64,000 nucleotides of DNA from Methyloterricola oryzae (GCF_000934725.1 NZ_JYNS01000014.1:41360-105359), one strand, 5' to 3'. Shown: positions 48,735 to 58,339, counted from the first letter of the stretch. The notes: generated by a model not told the origin, from the letters alone. A program made the numbers and translations.

Positions 48735-49158
48735 GCCGGTCAGCTCCACCACCCTCACGACGACCCTAGCCCTGGCACATGGATTGGCGGCCGCCGCCAT
48801 TGTGTGCACGCCTTGGCCGTACTGGGCTCAATCAATCTGCCTTTTGGCGATTCTGACGGGTGCCGTCCTGGGCGCCCGGACATTCTTGCGGGAGAACGGG
48901 GTGAAAGCACTGTGCATGCTCAAAGATGCCTCCTGGCGGCTCACGCTGCGCGATGGCAGCGAGTGGCGTGGAACCTTGAACGGCGATAGTCTGGTGAACC
49001 CCTGGCTGTGCCTGCTCATCCTTGACGGTGCGGCCGGAAGGCGGCGGGTACTGATCCTCCGTGACAGCCTGGATCGGAACAGCTTTCGCCGGCTGCGGGT
49101 GGGCCTCAGAGTCCACTCTGCGCCAGGCCGCGCGGCAGCCCTAGCCAAAGGAAGGTAG
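48703..49158 (+). CDS. ygfX: YgfX-family membrane protein (CptA)
   Basis: The protein has 151 residues from TTG 48703, overlapping sdhE by 32 bases; no ATG or GTG start is available in frame nearby. Two hydrophobic segments near the N-terminus (LTTTLALAHGLAAAAIV, AQSICLLAILTGAVLGA), then a soluble region (WRLTLRDGSEWRGTLNGDSLV). YgfX partners SdhE (CptB) in E. coli and has been described both as a toxin-antitoxin pair acting on the cytoskeleton and as an SdhE interactor. Here, coupling by overlap suggests a partner role. Confidence 0.85.
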   Translation: MTTSAVSLRLEPVSSTTLTTTLALAHGLAAAAIVCTPWPYWAQSICLLAILTGAVLGARTFLRENGVKALCMLKDASWRLTLRDGSEWRGTLNGDSLVNPWLCLLILDGAAGRRRVLILRDSLDRNSFRRLRVGLRVHSAPGRAAALAKGR

Positions 49159-49162
49159 CGGA

Positions 49163-50596
49163 ATGCGCGGCGTCTGGCTGGCCATCCTGTTCCTGCTAGT
49201 CAATGCATGGGGCATGATGGCCTGCGCTAATTCCAAGTTGGACGTGGTGCTCCTGTTGGACAACTCTGCCAGCATGCTGACCTCGGACCCGGACAACCTG
49301 AGGCTGGATGCGGTCCGTGGTTTCATGGCGCTGTTGCGCGAAGACGACCGCCTCGCGGTATTCACTTTCGGCGAACGTGTCAAACCCATCAGCGATTTCG
49401 TGCTCTTGGATGCCAAGACGCGCTTGCGCCTCGAAGCGCGCGTCGTGCAGGAGATGACCCCCAGCGCGGCCTACACCAATCTGCACGCCCCCCTGGCGCA
49501 GGCCCTGGACCAGTTGGCTGGCCGGCGCCCCGACGCTGTGCCCATGGTTGTGCTGTTTACTGATGGACGCATGGATATGGGCGACGTGAGGACCGATGAG
49601 CGCCTGACGCGAGAACTCGTCGAGCACGTGCTGCCGCGCTACCGCGCCGGCGGAGCGCGCATTTACGGACTGGCCTTCTCCGATGGGTCCGACCGCGGCC
49701 TGCTGGATACGCTGGCTCTCAATACCGGCGGTTTCTCCCACAGTGCGCAGCGGCCTCAGGATGTCTGGCGGGCCTTCGGCAATTTGTTCGAGAATATCAA
49801 GAAGCCGGACCGCTTGCCCGTGCGGGACGGCCGCTTTCTGGTGGATGCCAGCGTCAAGGAATTCAAGCTGCTTTCCGGTTCGCGCGGCGCGGAATCCCTT
49901 GTCCTGCGCTCACCCAGCGGCCGCAGCACCGTAAACCCGCCGGCGGAGCACGGCAACCCGGTGCTGACGGTACGCAGCCCCGAAGCCGGCGAGTGGCAGA
50001 TATCCAACGCCGCTGGGGATGACACGGTGGTCGCCGAAAGCAGCATCGATCTGGCTACGGATCTGCCCGACTACGTCGCCGCGGGGCGCCTTCCGAGACC
50101 ACTGAAGTTGTGGGCAGAGGAGGAAGGCCCGGCCGGCGCGCTGAACCTGTCCCGCATGTCCCTGCATTGGTGGCCGGAGCAGGACCCGCAGGCGCGGCGC
50201 GTGGTCCCTCTTCAGCGGGTGGGCAGTCAGGGACCTTTTACCGGCCAGATGCCGGTGCTCGGCCTTGGAACCTACAGCCTCGAATTGGACGCGGAAGGGC
50301 CGTCCTTTCGTCGCAGCAAGCGCATTAGCTTGCGCGTGGTGTCCGATTCGACACCCATTCCGGCGGTCGCGGCACAGGTGCCAACGCCGCGGCCGTCACT
50401 CTCGCGGCCAGAACCGAGCCCGCCTGTTACCCCGAGGGAAGCGGTGCAGACGGATTTCTTCGGATTGTTCAGAATCGAGGACCAGGCCGCCTGGACGACG
50501 TTGCGCAGCATCTTTTGGACTAATCTGGTGCTGTGCGTGGTCATCGGCGTCGTCCTCATATGGCGCCGCTGGCGCCGCACGCGGGAGGGGCATTGA
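49163..50596 (+). CDS. Membrane-anchored VWA-domain protein
   Basis: The protein has 477 residues. Signal-type N-terminus (1-22, with Cys21 after GMMA, a poor lipobox). VWA domain about 25-205 with intact metal-ion-dependent adhesion site: D33-N-S35-A-S37, a Thr in TPSAAYTNL, and the Asp of VVLFTDG. Residues 210-400 are beta-rich with VLTVRSPEAGEWQI and FTGQMPVLGLGTYSLEL, suggesting an Ig-like pair. A Pro-rich linker (about 405-425) leads to a single membrane helix at about 450-470 and a basic tail WRRWRRTREGH. It starts four bases after ygfX and is followed by a coiled-coil protein. Substrate or ligand unknown. Confidence 0.85.
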   Translation: MRGVWLAILFLLVNAWGMMACANSKLDVVLLLDNSASMLTSDPDNLRLDAVRGFMALLREDDRLAVFTFGERVKPISDFVLLDAKTRLRLEARVVQEMTPSAAYTNLHAPLAQALDQLAGRRPDAVPMVVLFTDGRMDMGDVRTDERLTRELVEHVLPRYRAGGARIYGLAFSDGSDRGLLDTLALNTGGFSHSAQRPQDVWRAFGNLFENIKKPDRLPVRDGRFLVDASVKEFKLLSGSRGAESLVLRSPSGRSTVNPPAEHGNPVLTVRSPEAGEWQISNAAGDDTVVAESSIDLATDLPDYVAAGRLPRPLKLWAEEEGPAGALNLSRMSLHWWPEQDPQARRVVPLQRVGSQGPFTGQMPVLGLGTYSLELDAEGPSFRRSKRISLRVVSDSTPIPAVAAQVPTPRPSLSRPEPSPPVTPREAVQTDFFGLFRIEDQAAWTTLRSIFWTNLVLCVVIGVVLIWRRWRRTREGH

Positions 50597-50615
50597 GTAC
50601 AGGAGTCGGGTCGTC

Positions 50616-51596
50616 TTGATCTCGGTACATCCATATCTTTTTTTCGGCCTGTTGGACCTGGCGGCGGTATTGCTGGCAGCTTGCGGCTTTCTATTGTGGA
50701 AATGGCGCCAGCAATCCAACCGGCTGAAGCTGATTGATACCCACTGGGCCGAAGCGCGTGCCGCGATGGAAGCGGCGATTGCCGCTCTGCATGGGGCCGG
50801 CAACGAGCGCCGCATCGCCAGCTACCGGGCCATGCAGCACCTGTTTGATCCCGATCCCTGCACCGGGAGTGGGGCCTGGAAGACGTGTTCCAACGCCGTG
50901 GTGGCCTTGGTATCTGACCTGGAGGCTGAATTGAAGCGCGCCTCGGATGAGCTGAGGCGGCTCAGCCTGGAAGGTGACGACGAGCCCAAGCCGGGGCGCG
51001 AGGGAACCGCGCGGCTGGGTCAGGATGGCATGCCGTCGGCCCATGACGAGTTCGAGCGCGAGTCCTGGCGAGGACTTGGCGACATGGAAAAGCTGGTGGA
51101 CGATCAGCATAGGCAATTGCGGGAACTGGCCCGATACCGGGGCGCCGTCTCGGATCTTTCCGAGCGCTTGGGTAGGGTCAATCTGGCCAACCAGAAACTG
51201 CTGGAGTACCTGCGCAGTGTCTGTTCCGACGATAGATACCGCTTCCTGCAGCAGATGGTCGACAAGTTCCAGCATGGCGGGCAGGAGTTGGATAGCGTGG
51301 TGCTTGAACTGGAGAAGGAAAAGCAGCATCTGGAGCCACGGATCGCCTTGCTGTCCGAGCAGAACGAGCATTTGCAGGCCACCTTGAAGCAGCAGCGCAG
51401 GCAGTTGGAAAGGGCCTTGCAGGACAAGGCTGATCTCAAGGCGACCGTAGACGAGCAGGAAAAGCGCATTGCCATGCGCAACAAATCCTACGACCGCCTG
51501 CACAAGAAATTCGACGCTCTCAGGCGCGAATACCTGACTTTGTATGAACTGGCTACCAAGGGCGGCAAGAGCATCCGCAGTTCGTCCGGATTGTGA
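50616..51596 (+). CDS. Membrane-anchored coiled-coil protein of unknown function
   Basis: The protein has 326 residues from TTG 50616, chosen because AGGAG lies ten bases upstream and the reading begins with a membrane helix (FFGLLDLAAVLLAACGFLLW). The frame is open further upstream inside the VWA gene. Residues about 40-140 are helical, with DPDPCTGSGAWKTCSNAV in the middle. Residues 165-300 form long coiled coil (ELEKEKQHLEPRIALLSEQN, QRRQLERALQDKADLKATVDEQE). It looks structural or scaffold-like. It sits between the VWA and ODP genes and probably shares their transcript. No family recognised. Confidence 0.75.
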   Translation: MISVHPYLFFGLLDLAAVLLAACGFLLWKWRQQSNRLKLIDTHWAEARAAMEAAIAALHGAGNERRIASYRAMQHLFDPDPCTGSGAWKTCSNAVVALVSDLEAELKRASDELRRLSLEGDDEPKPGREGTARLGQDGMPSAHDEFERESWRGLGDMEKLVDDQHRQLRELARYRGAVSDLSERLGRVNLANQKLLEYLRSVCSDDRYRFLQQMVDKFQHGGQELDSVVLELEKEKQHLEPRIALLSEQNEHLQATLKQQRRQLERALQDKADLKATVDEQEKRIAMRNKSYDRLHKKFDALRREYLTLYELATKGGKSIRSSSGL

Positions 51597-51635
51597 GTGG
51601 TTCGGGTTGTCCGATAGAGCCCAAGCGAGTATGTC

Positions 51636-52421
51636 ATGAACACGATCGATCTCACTCAACTGGCCGCGGAGCCTGATCTTGCCAAACCGACCCCGCTTTT
51701 TGCCGCCGGCACCCATGCGATTTACTGGCTCGGCATCAGCGAGCGGGCCGCGTTTCGCTGCAACAGCTTTATGGTGGTCGACACGGATGAAGTCCTGCTG
51801 ATCGACCCGGGCAGCCGCGCCCATTTCGCGGAAACCAAGGCGCGCGTCGCACAAATCGTCGCGCCGGAGCAGGTGACCGGCATCGTGCTTTGTCATCAGG
51901 ACCCCGACGTGGCCGCATCGCTGCCAGACTGGCTTGAGGTCAACCCCAGGCTCAAGGTCTACACCAGCCTGCGTGCCAATGCGTTGCTGCCATTCTATGG
52001 CGCCAGCGGCTATGACTTTGTCGACGTGTGGGTGGAAAAAAAGCTGAAACTGCCGAGCGGCGGGGAACTGCATTTTCTGCCAGCCCCCTTCCTGCACTTC
52101 GCCGGGGCAGTCGCGACCTACGATAGCGCTTCGGGTTTCCTGTTTTCCGGCGATATCTTTGCCGCGGTCAGCACCGACTGGCGCCTAGTGGTGGACGAGT
52201 TCGTCAGCCATTCCATCAAAATGGACATGTTCCATATCGACTACATGGCGTCCAATGTGGCCGCCCGGGGCTTCGTGCGTTCACTGGAGCCCTACGAAAT
52301 CAAAGCTATCCTGCCCCAGCACGGCTCCATCATTCCGCAGCAGTTCGTCGCCGATGCGATCGAATACCTGGAAGAACTGGAGTGCGGCACGGACGTCTTG
52401 TATCCGGATCTGAACTACTGA
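51636..52421 (+). CDS. Stand-alone ODP-type diiron metallo-beta-lactamase-fold protein
   Basis: The protein has 261 residues. Candidate diiron ligands His87, Asp89 and Asp91 (in CHQDPDVAA), His154, Asp173 (SGDIF) and His229 (PQHGS). Intervals 87-154 and 154-173 (67 and 19) are the same as those of the FprA-type flavo-diiron ligands, with Asp in place of the usual Glu at the second position. There is no flavodoxin domain, so the family is ODP (oxygen-binding diiron protein), which can act as an O2 or redox sensor module. FprA and ODP relatives reduce O2 or NO with a flavin partner; none is adjacent here. 39 bases after the coiled-coil gene. Confidence 0.85.
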   Translation: MNTIDLTQLAAEPDLAKPTPLFAAGTHAIYWLGISERAAFRCNSFMVVDTDEVLLIDPGSRAHFAETKARVAQIVAPEQVTGIVLCHQDPDVAASLPDWLEVNPRLKVYTSLRANALLPFYGASGYDFVDVWVEKKLKLPSGGELHFLPAPFLHFAGAVATYDSASGFLFSGDIFAAVSTDWRLVVDEFVSHSIKMDMFHIDYMASNVAARGFVRSLEPYEIKAILPQHGSIIPQQFVADAIEYLEELECGTDVLYPDLNY

Positions 52422-52570
52422 GTTCCCTCTCCCTCAAAGGGGCGCGGCCGCCTGGTTTCTCAGGCTGCTGCGCCCTGTTCCGCGTTGCCTCGCGCGCCCA
52501 ATTTGTTGTGAAAGCCGACGGGCCTTCTGGGTTACAATAACGCATCCATTCAGTTCACAGCAGGTAGGTT

Positions 52571-53827
52571 ATGTTTAGCAGGGGTATGGAAATCGCCGGA
52601 TTCGACGACGAGTTGTGGGCGGCGATCCAGAACGAGGAAAGACGCCAGGAGGAGCATATCGAGCTGATCGCTTCGGAGAACTATGCCAGTCCGCGCGTCC
52701 TCCAGGCTCAGGGCACGGTGCTGACCAACAAATATGCCGAAGGCTATCCGGCGAAGCGCTATTACGGCGGCTGCGAGAATGTCGACGTGGTGGAGGATCT
52801 CGCCATCCAGCGCGCCAAGGAACTGTTCGGGGCGGATTATGCCAACGTGCAGCCGCACTCCGGTTCCCAGGCCAATGCCGCCGTCTACATGGCCCTGCTC
52901 AACCCGGGCGACACGGTGCTGGGCATGAGCCTGGCCCATGGCGGCCATCTGACCCACGGCGCCAAAGTCAACTTCTCCGGCAAGATCTATAACGCCGTGC
53001 AGTACGGCCTGAACACCGCGACCGGCGAAATCGACTACGAGCAGGTGGAGGCGCTGGCCCGCGAGCACAAACCCAAGATGATCGTGGCCGGCTTCTCGGC
53101 TTACTCGAGGGTGGTGGATTGGGCGCGTTTCCGTCGCATCGCCGACGAGATCGGGGCTTACCTCATGGTCGACATGGCGCACGTGGCGGGCCTGGTGGCG
53201 GCGGGCGTGTATCCCAACCCGGTGCAGATCGCCGATGTCACCACCACCACCACCCACAAGACACTGCGCGGCCCGCGCGGCGGCCTGATCCTGGCGAAGG
53301 CGAACCCAGAGCTGGAGAAGAAGTTCAACTCCCTGGTGTTTCCGGGCATCCAGGGCGGTCCCCTGATGCATGTGATCGCCGCCAAGGCGGTGGCCCTCAA
53401 GGAAGCACTGCAGCCGGAGTTCAAGGCCTATCAGCAAGCCGTGGTGGAGAATGCCCAGGCCATGGCCGAAGCCTTCGTGGCCCGCGGCTACAAGATCGTC
53501 TCCGGCGGCACCGACAACCATCTGTTCCTGGTGGATCTGATAGAGAAGGGCATCACCGGCAAGCTGGCGGACGAGAAACTGGGCCTGGCCTACATCACCG
53601 TCAACAAGAACGCGGTGCCCAACGATCCTCAGTCTCCCTTCGTCACCAGCGGCATCCGCATTGGCACGCCCGCCGTCACCACGCGCGGCTTCGGCAAGGC
53701 TGAGTGCGTGACCTTGGCGGGCTGGATTTGCGATGTGCTGGACGACCCCGAGAACGAGGCGGTGATCGAGCGCGTGCGCAACGAGGTGATGGCCATCTGC
53801 CGCAAGTTCCCGGTCTATCCGGACTGA
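52571..53827 (+). CDS. glyA: Serine hydroxymethyltransferase
   Basis: The protein has 418 residues (E. coli 417). PLP Lys230 in [15 protein letters not shown], the His/Asp pair in VDMAHVAG, and SENYAS at 35-40. It interconverts serine and glycine and loads tetrahydrofolate with a one-carbon unit. ATG 52571 follows AGGTAGG. No glycine or SAM riboswitch is apparent in the 149-base upstream gap. Confidence 0.99.
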   Translation: MFSRGMEIAGFDDELWAAIQNEERRQEEHIELIASENYASPRVLQAQGTVLTNKYAEGYPAKRYYGGCENVDVVEDLAIQRAKELFGADYANVQPHSGSQANAAVYMALLNPGDTVLGMSLAHGGHLTHGAKVNFSGKIYNAVQYGLNTATGEIDYEQVEALAREHKPKMIVAGFSAYSRVVDWARFRRIADEIGAYLMVDMAHVAGLVAAGVYPNPVQIADVTTTTTHKTLRGPRGGLILAKANPELEKKFNSLVFPGIQGGPLMHVIAAKAVALKEALQPEFKAYQQAVVENAQAMAEAFVARGYKIVSGGTDNHLFLVDLIEKGITGKLADEKLGLAYITVNKNAVPNDPQSPFVTSGIRIGTPAVTTRGFGKAECVTLAGWICDVLDDPENEAVIERVRNEVMAICRKFPVYPD

Positions 53828-53860
53828 GCCGGTTGACATTCCGAGGCGCCGAGCCGAAGC

Positions 53861-54358
53861 ATGCGCTGTCCTTTCTGTGGAGCCCAGGATACGCGGGTGA
53901 TAGACTCGCGCCTGTCCCAGGAGGGCGATCAGGTCCGGCGAAGGCGCGAATGCAGCGAATGCCGCGAGCGTTTCACCACCTATGAATCAGCGGAACTGAA
54001 TCTGCCGCGTGTGGTGAAGAGCAATGGCAGCCGAGAGCCGTTCCGCGAGGAGAAGCTCAGGGCAGGCATGCTCAGGGCTCTGGAGAAGCGCCCGGTGGGC
54101 AGCGACCGCATCGAAGCCGCCATCAATCACATCAAGAAGCGCCTGCTGGCGCGGGGTGAACGCGAAGTGCCGTCGCGCCTGCTGGGGGAAAACGTCATGC
54201 ACGAATTGGCCGCCCTGGACGACGTGGCCTATGTGCGTTTCGCCTCGGTGTACCGGAGTTTCCAGGACGTCAACGAGTTCCGGGAAGTGATCGAGCACCT
54301 GGAGCGCCAGCCCAGCGCGGACGACACCAAGGACCAGACGGACCTGTTCGAGGGGTGA
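53861..54358 (+). CDS. nrdR: Transcriptional repressor NrdR
   Basis: The protein has 165 residues. Zinc-ribbon with Cys3, Cys6, Cys31 and Cys34 and an ATP-cone domain ([21 protein letters not shown]). It represses ribonucleotide reductase genes when dATP is high. Gene order glyA-nrdR-ribD is typical of Gammaproteobacteria. Confidence 0.97.
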   Translation: MRCPFCGAQDTRVIDSRLSQEGDQVRRRRECSECRERFTTYESAELNLPRVVKSNGSREPFREEKLRAGMLRALEKRPVGSDRIEAAINHIKKRLLARGEREVPSRLLGENVMHELAALDDVAYVRFASVYRSFQDVNEFREVIEHLERQPSADDTKDQTDLFEG

Positions 54359-54404
54359 GATTCTCCGGGGCGTCCATGATGGATCAGGTTTGCCGCGCGC
54401 GGCG

Positions 54405-55523
54405 ATGAGCCGGATGAATGAGTTTTCGGCCGACGATGCCGCTTTTATGGCGCGCGCGTTGCAGTTAGCGGAGCGTGGCCTTTGGACCACCCATCCCAAC
54501 CCGCGGGTCGGCTGCGTTTTGGTGCGCGACGGCGCGGTTGTCGGGGAAGGCTGGCATGAGCGCGCGGGCGGGCCCCATGCCGAGGTCATGGCGCTGCGCA
54601 TGGCAGGCGAGGGCGCCCGCGGCAGCACCGCCTATGTGACCCTGGAGCCCTGCTGTCACCATGGCCGCACACCGCCCTGCAGCGAGGCCCTGGTTGCGGC
54701 GGGGATAACGCGCGTGGTGGCGGCCATGGAAGACCCCAACCCCCTGGTTGCGGGCAAAGGCCTGGCGACGCTGCGGGATGCCGGTCTGGCCGCATCCTCA
54801 GGGCTCATGGGAACCGCGGCCGAGGCCTTGAACCGCGGTTTCTGCCAGCGCATGCGCAGCGGCCGGCCATTCCTGTTCAGCAAACTGGCCATGAGCCTGG
54901 ATGGCCGCACCGCCCTGGCCTCCGGCGAAAGCCGCTGGATCACGGGGGCGGCGGCGCGGCAAGAGGTGCATCGGCTCAGGGCCGCCAGTTCCGCCGTCCT
55001 GACCGGCATCGGCACGGCCCTGGCGGACGATCCGGCCTTGACCGTGCGGTTGCCGGGGATAGAGGTGGAGCGCCAGCCCGCGCGGGTTTTGGTGGATTCC
55101 AGCCTGCGCTTGCCGACCACGGCACAGATGCTGCTCCAACCGGGCCAGACCGTGTTGATTGCCGCAGAAAGCGCTGATGCCGCGCGCGCCGACGCCTTGC
55201 GGGCGGCCGGTGCCGAGGTCCTCCTCCTGCCGGCTGATGCGTCCTGCCGGGTGGATTTCGCACATCTGCCTACCGCGCTGGGGCGTCTCGGTTACAACGA
55301 GGTCATGGTGGAGGCGGGGCCCACCCTGAATGGCGCCCTGCTCAAGGCCGGCCTGGTGGATGAATGGATCGTCTACCTGGCGCCGCTGGTGCTGGGTGAC
55401 GAAGGGCGCGGCTTGTTCCATCTGCCGGGCATCGAGCGCATGACCGACCGCATCGATCTGCGCCTGATTGAATCGCGCCAGGTGGGGCAAGATTTGCGGC
55501 TGCGCTTCGGGCGCGTCGGTTAA
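54405..55523 (+). CDS. ribD: Riboflavin biosynthesis bifunctional deaminase/reductase RibD
   Basis: The protein has about 372 residues from ATG 54405; ATG 54414 and TTG 54390 are alternatives, as none has a clear RBS. N-terminal cytidine-deaminase-like domain with zinc ligands His58 (PHAEVMAL, Glu60), Cys83 (EPCCHHGRTPPC) and Cys92. C-terminal reductase domain (KLAMSLDGRTAL, SRWITGAAAR, MVEAGPTLNGALL). It catalyses two steps from the GTP cyclohydrolase product to the pyrimidine-dione. First gene of the rib cluster. Confidence 0.95.
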   Translation: MSRMNEFSADDAAFMARALQLAERGLWTTHPNPRVGCVLVRDGAVVGEGWHERAGGPHAEVMALRMAGEGARGSTAYVTLEPCCHHGRTPPCSEALVAAGITRVVAAMEDPNPLVAGKGLATLRDAGLAASSGLMGTAAEALNRGFCQRMRSGRPFLFSKLAMSLDGRTALASGESRWITGAAARQEVHRLRAASSAVLTGIGTALADDPALTVRLPGIEVERQPARVLVDSSLRLPTTAQMLLQPGQTVLIAAESADAARADALRAAGAEVLLLPADASCRVDFAHLPTALGRLGYNEVMVEAGPTLNGALLKAGLVDEWIVYLAPLVLGDEGRGLFHLPGIERMTDRIDLRLIESRQVGQDLRLRFGRVG

Positions 55524-55585
55524 CCTTAATCACGGCGCGCCTGGTACGGCGGCCTTGGCAAATTCAAGCTCAAACAGCGAGGACC

Positions 55586-56254
55586 ATGTTCACAGGCATC
55601 ATTCAGGCGGTGGGACGCATCGCCCAGTTGGATACGCGCGGCGGCGACTGCCGGCTGAGCATCGAGACAGGCAAGTTGCCCTTGGCGGATGCGGCATTGG
55701 GTGACAGTATCGCCGTTAGCGGGGTCTGTCTCACCGCCGTGGAACTGGGCGCGCAGCATTTCTGCGCCGATGTCTCCCGCGAAACCCTGAGCCGCACGAC
55801 CTTGGGCGGGCTATCCCGCGGCCAGGCGGTGAACCTGGAATTGGCCCTGACGCCTACCGCGCGCCTGGGCGGCCATATTGTCAGCGGGCATGTGGATGGC
55901 GTGGGTGAAGTGGTCGAGCGTCGCGCCGACGCGCGCTCCGTGCGCTTTGTCATCGACGCCCCGGCCAGTCTCGCCAAGTACATTGCGGAGAAGGGATCGA
56001 TCTGCGTGGATGGCGTGAGCCTGACGGTCAACGGGGTCGATGGTGCGCGCTTCGACCTCAACATCGTGCCCCACACCCTGGCGGAAACCACCCTGGACGA
56101 ATTCGTGCCGGGGCGCAAGGTGAACCTGGAAGTCGATGTCCTGGCCCGCTATCTGGAGCGGCTGATGCTGGGGGACAAGGCGGCCCTGCCGACGGGCGGC
56201 GTCACCGGAGAACTGCTGGCCCAGGCTGGCTTCATGGGAAAGAGCGGGACATGA
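55586..56254 (+). CDS. ribE: Riboflavin synthase, alpha chain
   Basis: The protein has 222 residues: two lumazine-binding repeats beginning MFTGIIQAVG and LGGHIVSGHVDGVGEV, with the second half containing SICVDGVSLTVNGV. It dismutates two 6,7-dimethyl-8-ribityllumazines into riboflavin. Its stop overlaps the start of the next gene (ATGA). No FMN riboswitch is seen in front of it. Confidence 0.97.
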   Translation: MFTGIIQAVGRIAQLDTRGGDCRLSIETGKLPLADAALGDSIAVSGVCLTAVELGAQHFCADVSRETLSRTTLGGLSRGQAVNLELALTPTARLGGHIVSGHVDGVGEVVERRADARSVRFVIDAPASLAKYIAEKGSICVDGVSLTVNGVDGARFDLNIVPHTLAETTLDEFVPGRKVNLEVDVLARYLERLMLGDKAALPTGGVTGELLAQAGFMGKSGT

Positions 56255-57360
56255 ACACCATCGCCGAGATCATCGAGGACCTGCGCCATGGCAAGATGGT
56301 GGTCATCACCGACGACGAGGACCGGGAGAACGAGGGCGATCTGGTGATGGCGGCCTCCCACTGCCGGGCGGAGGACGTTAATTTCATGGCGCGTTACGGG
56401 CGCGGGCTGATCTGCCTGACCTTGACCCGCGAGCGCTGCCAGCAACTGCGCCTGCCCTTGATGGTGAACGAGAACCGCACGCCCCATTCCACCAATTTCA
56501 CAGTGTCCATTGAGGCGGCTTCCGGCGTTACCACCGGCATTTCCGCGGCCGACCGGGCGCGCACCATTCAGTGCGCGGTGGCGCCCAACGCGAAGCCCGA
56601 CGATCTGGTGCAGCCGGGACACGTGTTCCCCCTCATGGCCCAGCCCGGCGGCGTGCTCAACCGCGCCGGACACACCGAGGCGGGCTGCGACCTGGCGCGG
56701 CTGGCGGGCACGGAACCCGCGGCCGTGATCGTCGAGATCCTCAACGACGATGGTTCCATGGCCCGCCGGCCGGACCTCGAGGCGTTTGCGGTGAAACATG
56801 GCCTCAAGATTGGCACCATCGCCGACCTGATCCACTACCGCATTCAGAACGAGAAGACCGTGGAGCGCATCTGTTCCTGCGATTTCCCCACGGACTACGG
56901 CAATTTTCGCCTGCACGCCTACCAGGATCAGATCGACAACAAGCTGCACCTGGCCCTGACCATGGGCAAGGTTTCCGGCGACGAGCCGGTGCTGGTGCGC
57001 GTGCACGGCAAGAACCTGCTGTTCGACATGTTCGGCGCCCGCCGCGACGACAGTGCGCTGCCTTTGCGCCTGGCCATGAAGAAGATCGCCGACGAGGGCC
57101 GGGGCGTGCTGGTGGTGATCCGCAAGGAAGAAGACACCAAATCCCTGGTGGAACGCATCCATCAATACAGCATGGAGGACCACGGGGTTCCCCTGCCCAA
57201 TTCCGACGAGGGCGGCGACGACTGGCGCACCACCGGCACCGGGGCGCAGATCCTGGCGGACCTCGGCGTGCGCAAGCTGCGGGTGATGGGCGCGCCGAAG
57301 AAATACCTGGGCCTTTCCGGCTACGACATCGAAGTCGTCGAATACGTATCCTGCGAATAA
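56251..57360 (+). CDS. ribB: 3,4-dihydroxy-2-butanone-4-phosphate synthase fused to degenerate GTP cyclohydrolase II domain (RibBX type)
   Basis: The protein has 369 residues. Residues 1-205 are a complete RibB domain: DDEDRENEGD (21-30), HSTNFTVSIEA, GHVFPLMAQPGGV and the HTEAG motif. Residues about 206-369 align in pattern with GTP cyclohydrolase II (RIHQYSMEDHG..., GTGAQILADLGVRKLRVM), but the zinc-binding Cys cluster of active RibA (normally in a GSLRCDCG-like segment) is missing; here the region reads LLFDMFGARRDDSALPLRLA. So only the RibB activity is expected. Such RibBX hybrids occur in other Gammaproteobacteria and need a separate ribA elsewhere in the genome. Confidence 0.93.
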   Translation: MNTIAEIIEDLRHGKMVVITDDEDRENEGDLVMAASHCRAEDVNFMARYGRGLICLTLTRERCQQLRLPLMVNENRTPHSTNFTVSIEAASGVTTGISAADRARTIQCAVAPNAKPDDLVQPGHVFPLMAQPGGVLNRAGHTEAGCDLARLAGTEPAAVIVEILNDDGSMARRPDLEAFAVKHGLKIGTIADLIHYRIQNEKTVERICSCDFPTDYGNFRLHAYQDQIDNKLHLALTMGKVSGDEPVLVRVHGKNLLFDMFGARRDDSALPLRLAMKKIADEGRGVLVVIRKEEDTKSLVERIHQYSMEDHGVPLPNSDEGGDDWRTTGTGAQILADLGVRKLRVMGAPKKYLGLSGYDIEVVEYVSCE

Positions 57361-57375
57361 TCAAGAGAGTACATA

Positions 57376-57855
57376 ATGTCCGAGATCAAGACCTACGAGG
57401 GTGGCATGGTGGTGGAAGGCGCGCGCTTCTGCCTGGTGGCTTCCCGTTTCAACAGCTTCATCGTCGACCATCTGGTGGAAGGCGCCATCGACGCGTTGGT
57501 GCGTCACGGCGCAAAGCGTGAAGACATTCATTTGGTGAAGACGCCGGGTGCCTACGAACTGCCGCTGGCGGTCCAGCAGGTGGCGGCCAGCCAGCGCTAC
57601 GATGCCATCGTCGCCCTGGGCGCCGTGATCCGCGGCTCGACCCCGCACTTCGATTACGTGGCGGGTGAATGTGTCAAAGGCATCAGTTCCATCTCACTGA
57701 AGCACGAGATTCCGGTGGCCTTCGGTGTGTTGACCGTCGACAGCATCGAACAGGCGGTCGAACGCGCCGGCACCAAGGCGGGCAACAAGGGTGCGGAAGC
57801 CGCCCTGTCTGCGGTGGAAATGGTCAACCTGCTGCGCGGACTGAAACAGGCATGA
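57376..57855 (+). CDS. ribH: 6,7-dimethyl-8-ribityllumazine synthase
   Basis: The protein has 159 residues. Landmarks: [42 protein letters not shown] and the catalytic His. It condenses the RibB and RibD/phosphatase products to the lumazine. It is 15 bases after ribB, and its stop overlaps the nusB start. Confidence 0.98.
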   Translation: MSEIKTYEGGMVVEGARFCLVASRFNSFIVDHLVEGAIDALVRHGAKREDIHLVKTPGAYELPLAVQQVAASQRYDAIVALGAVIRGSTPHFDYVAGECVKGISSISLKHEIPVAFGVLTVDSIEQAVERAGTKAGNKGAEAALSAVEMVNLLRGLKQA

Positions 57856-58292
57856 GCCAGCCTCGAAGCCTGGCGCGCCGCAGCGCGGTCCAGGCACTTT
57901 ATCAATGGCAAGTGGCCAAGATCGATCTGTCCGAGATCGAGCGCCAGTTCTTGGAGGAGCATGGCCTGGGCAATGCCGAGGTGGAATTCTTTCAGGAGTT
58001 GTTGCACGGGGTGCCGGCCAAGCTGGACGAGATCGATGCGGCCCTCGGCGAATTCATCGATCGCCGGATCGGCGAGATCGACCCGGTGGAGCGCGCAGTG
58101 CTGCGCATCGGTACCTACGAATTGATGTTCCGGCCCGACATCCCCTACCGGGTGGTGATCAACGAATGCATCACCCTGGCCAAGGCTTTTGGCGCGGCCC
58201 AGGGACACAAGTACGTGAACGGCATTCTTGACAAGATTGCCCACGCCAAGCGTTCTGTCGAGGTGGCCGCCGATCGCGCGCGGCGCAAGTAG
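57852..58292 (+). CDS. nusB: Transcription antitermination protein NusB
   Basis: The protein has 146 residues from ATG 57852, overlapping ribH as ATGA; a longer reading frame upstream lies inside rib[31 protein letters not shown] and [27 protein letters not shown] are typical. It binds boxA of rRNA leaders with NusE in antitermination. Confidence 0.97.
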   Translation: MSQPRSLARRSAVQALYQWQVAKIDLSEIERQFLEEHGLGNAEVEFFQELLHGVPAKLDEIDAALGEFIDRRIGEIDPVERAVLRIGTYELMFRPDIPYRVVINECITLAKAFGAAQGHKYVNGILDKIAHAKRSVEVAADRARRK

Positions 58293-58339
58293 CGGCATTT
58301 CCAAGCTTTACCGCTGGCACCATTACGCACGCACCCGAC

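Noticed and set aside
52500..52570. Sigma-70 promoter with TTGTTG and TACAAT before glyA
   Set aside because: The spacing is about 24 bases, too long for a normal promoter.
55524..55585. Possible FMN riboswitch before ribE
   Set aside because: The 62-base gap is too short and lacks the conserved RFN helices.
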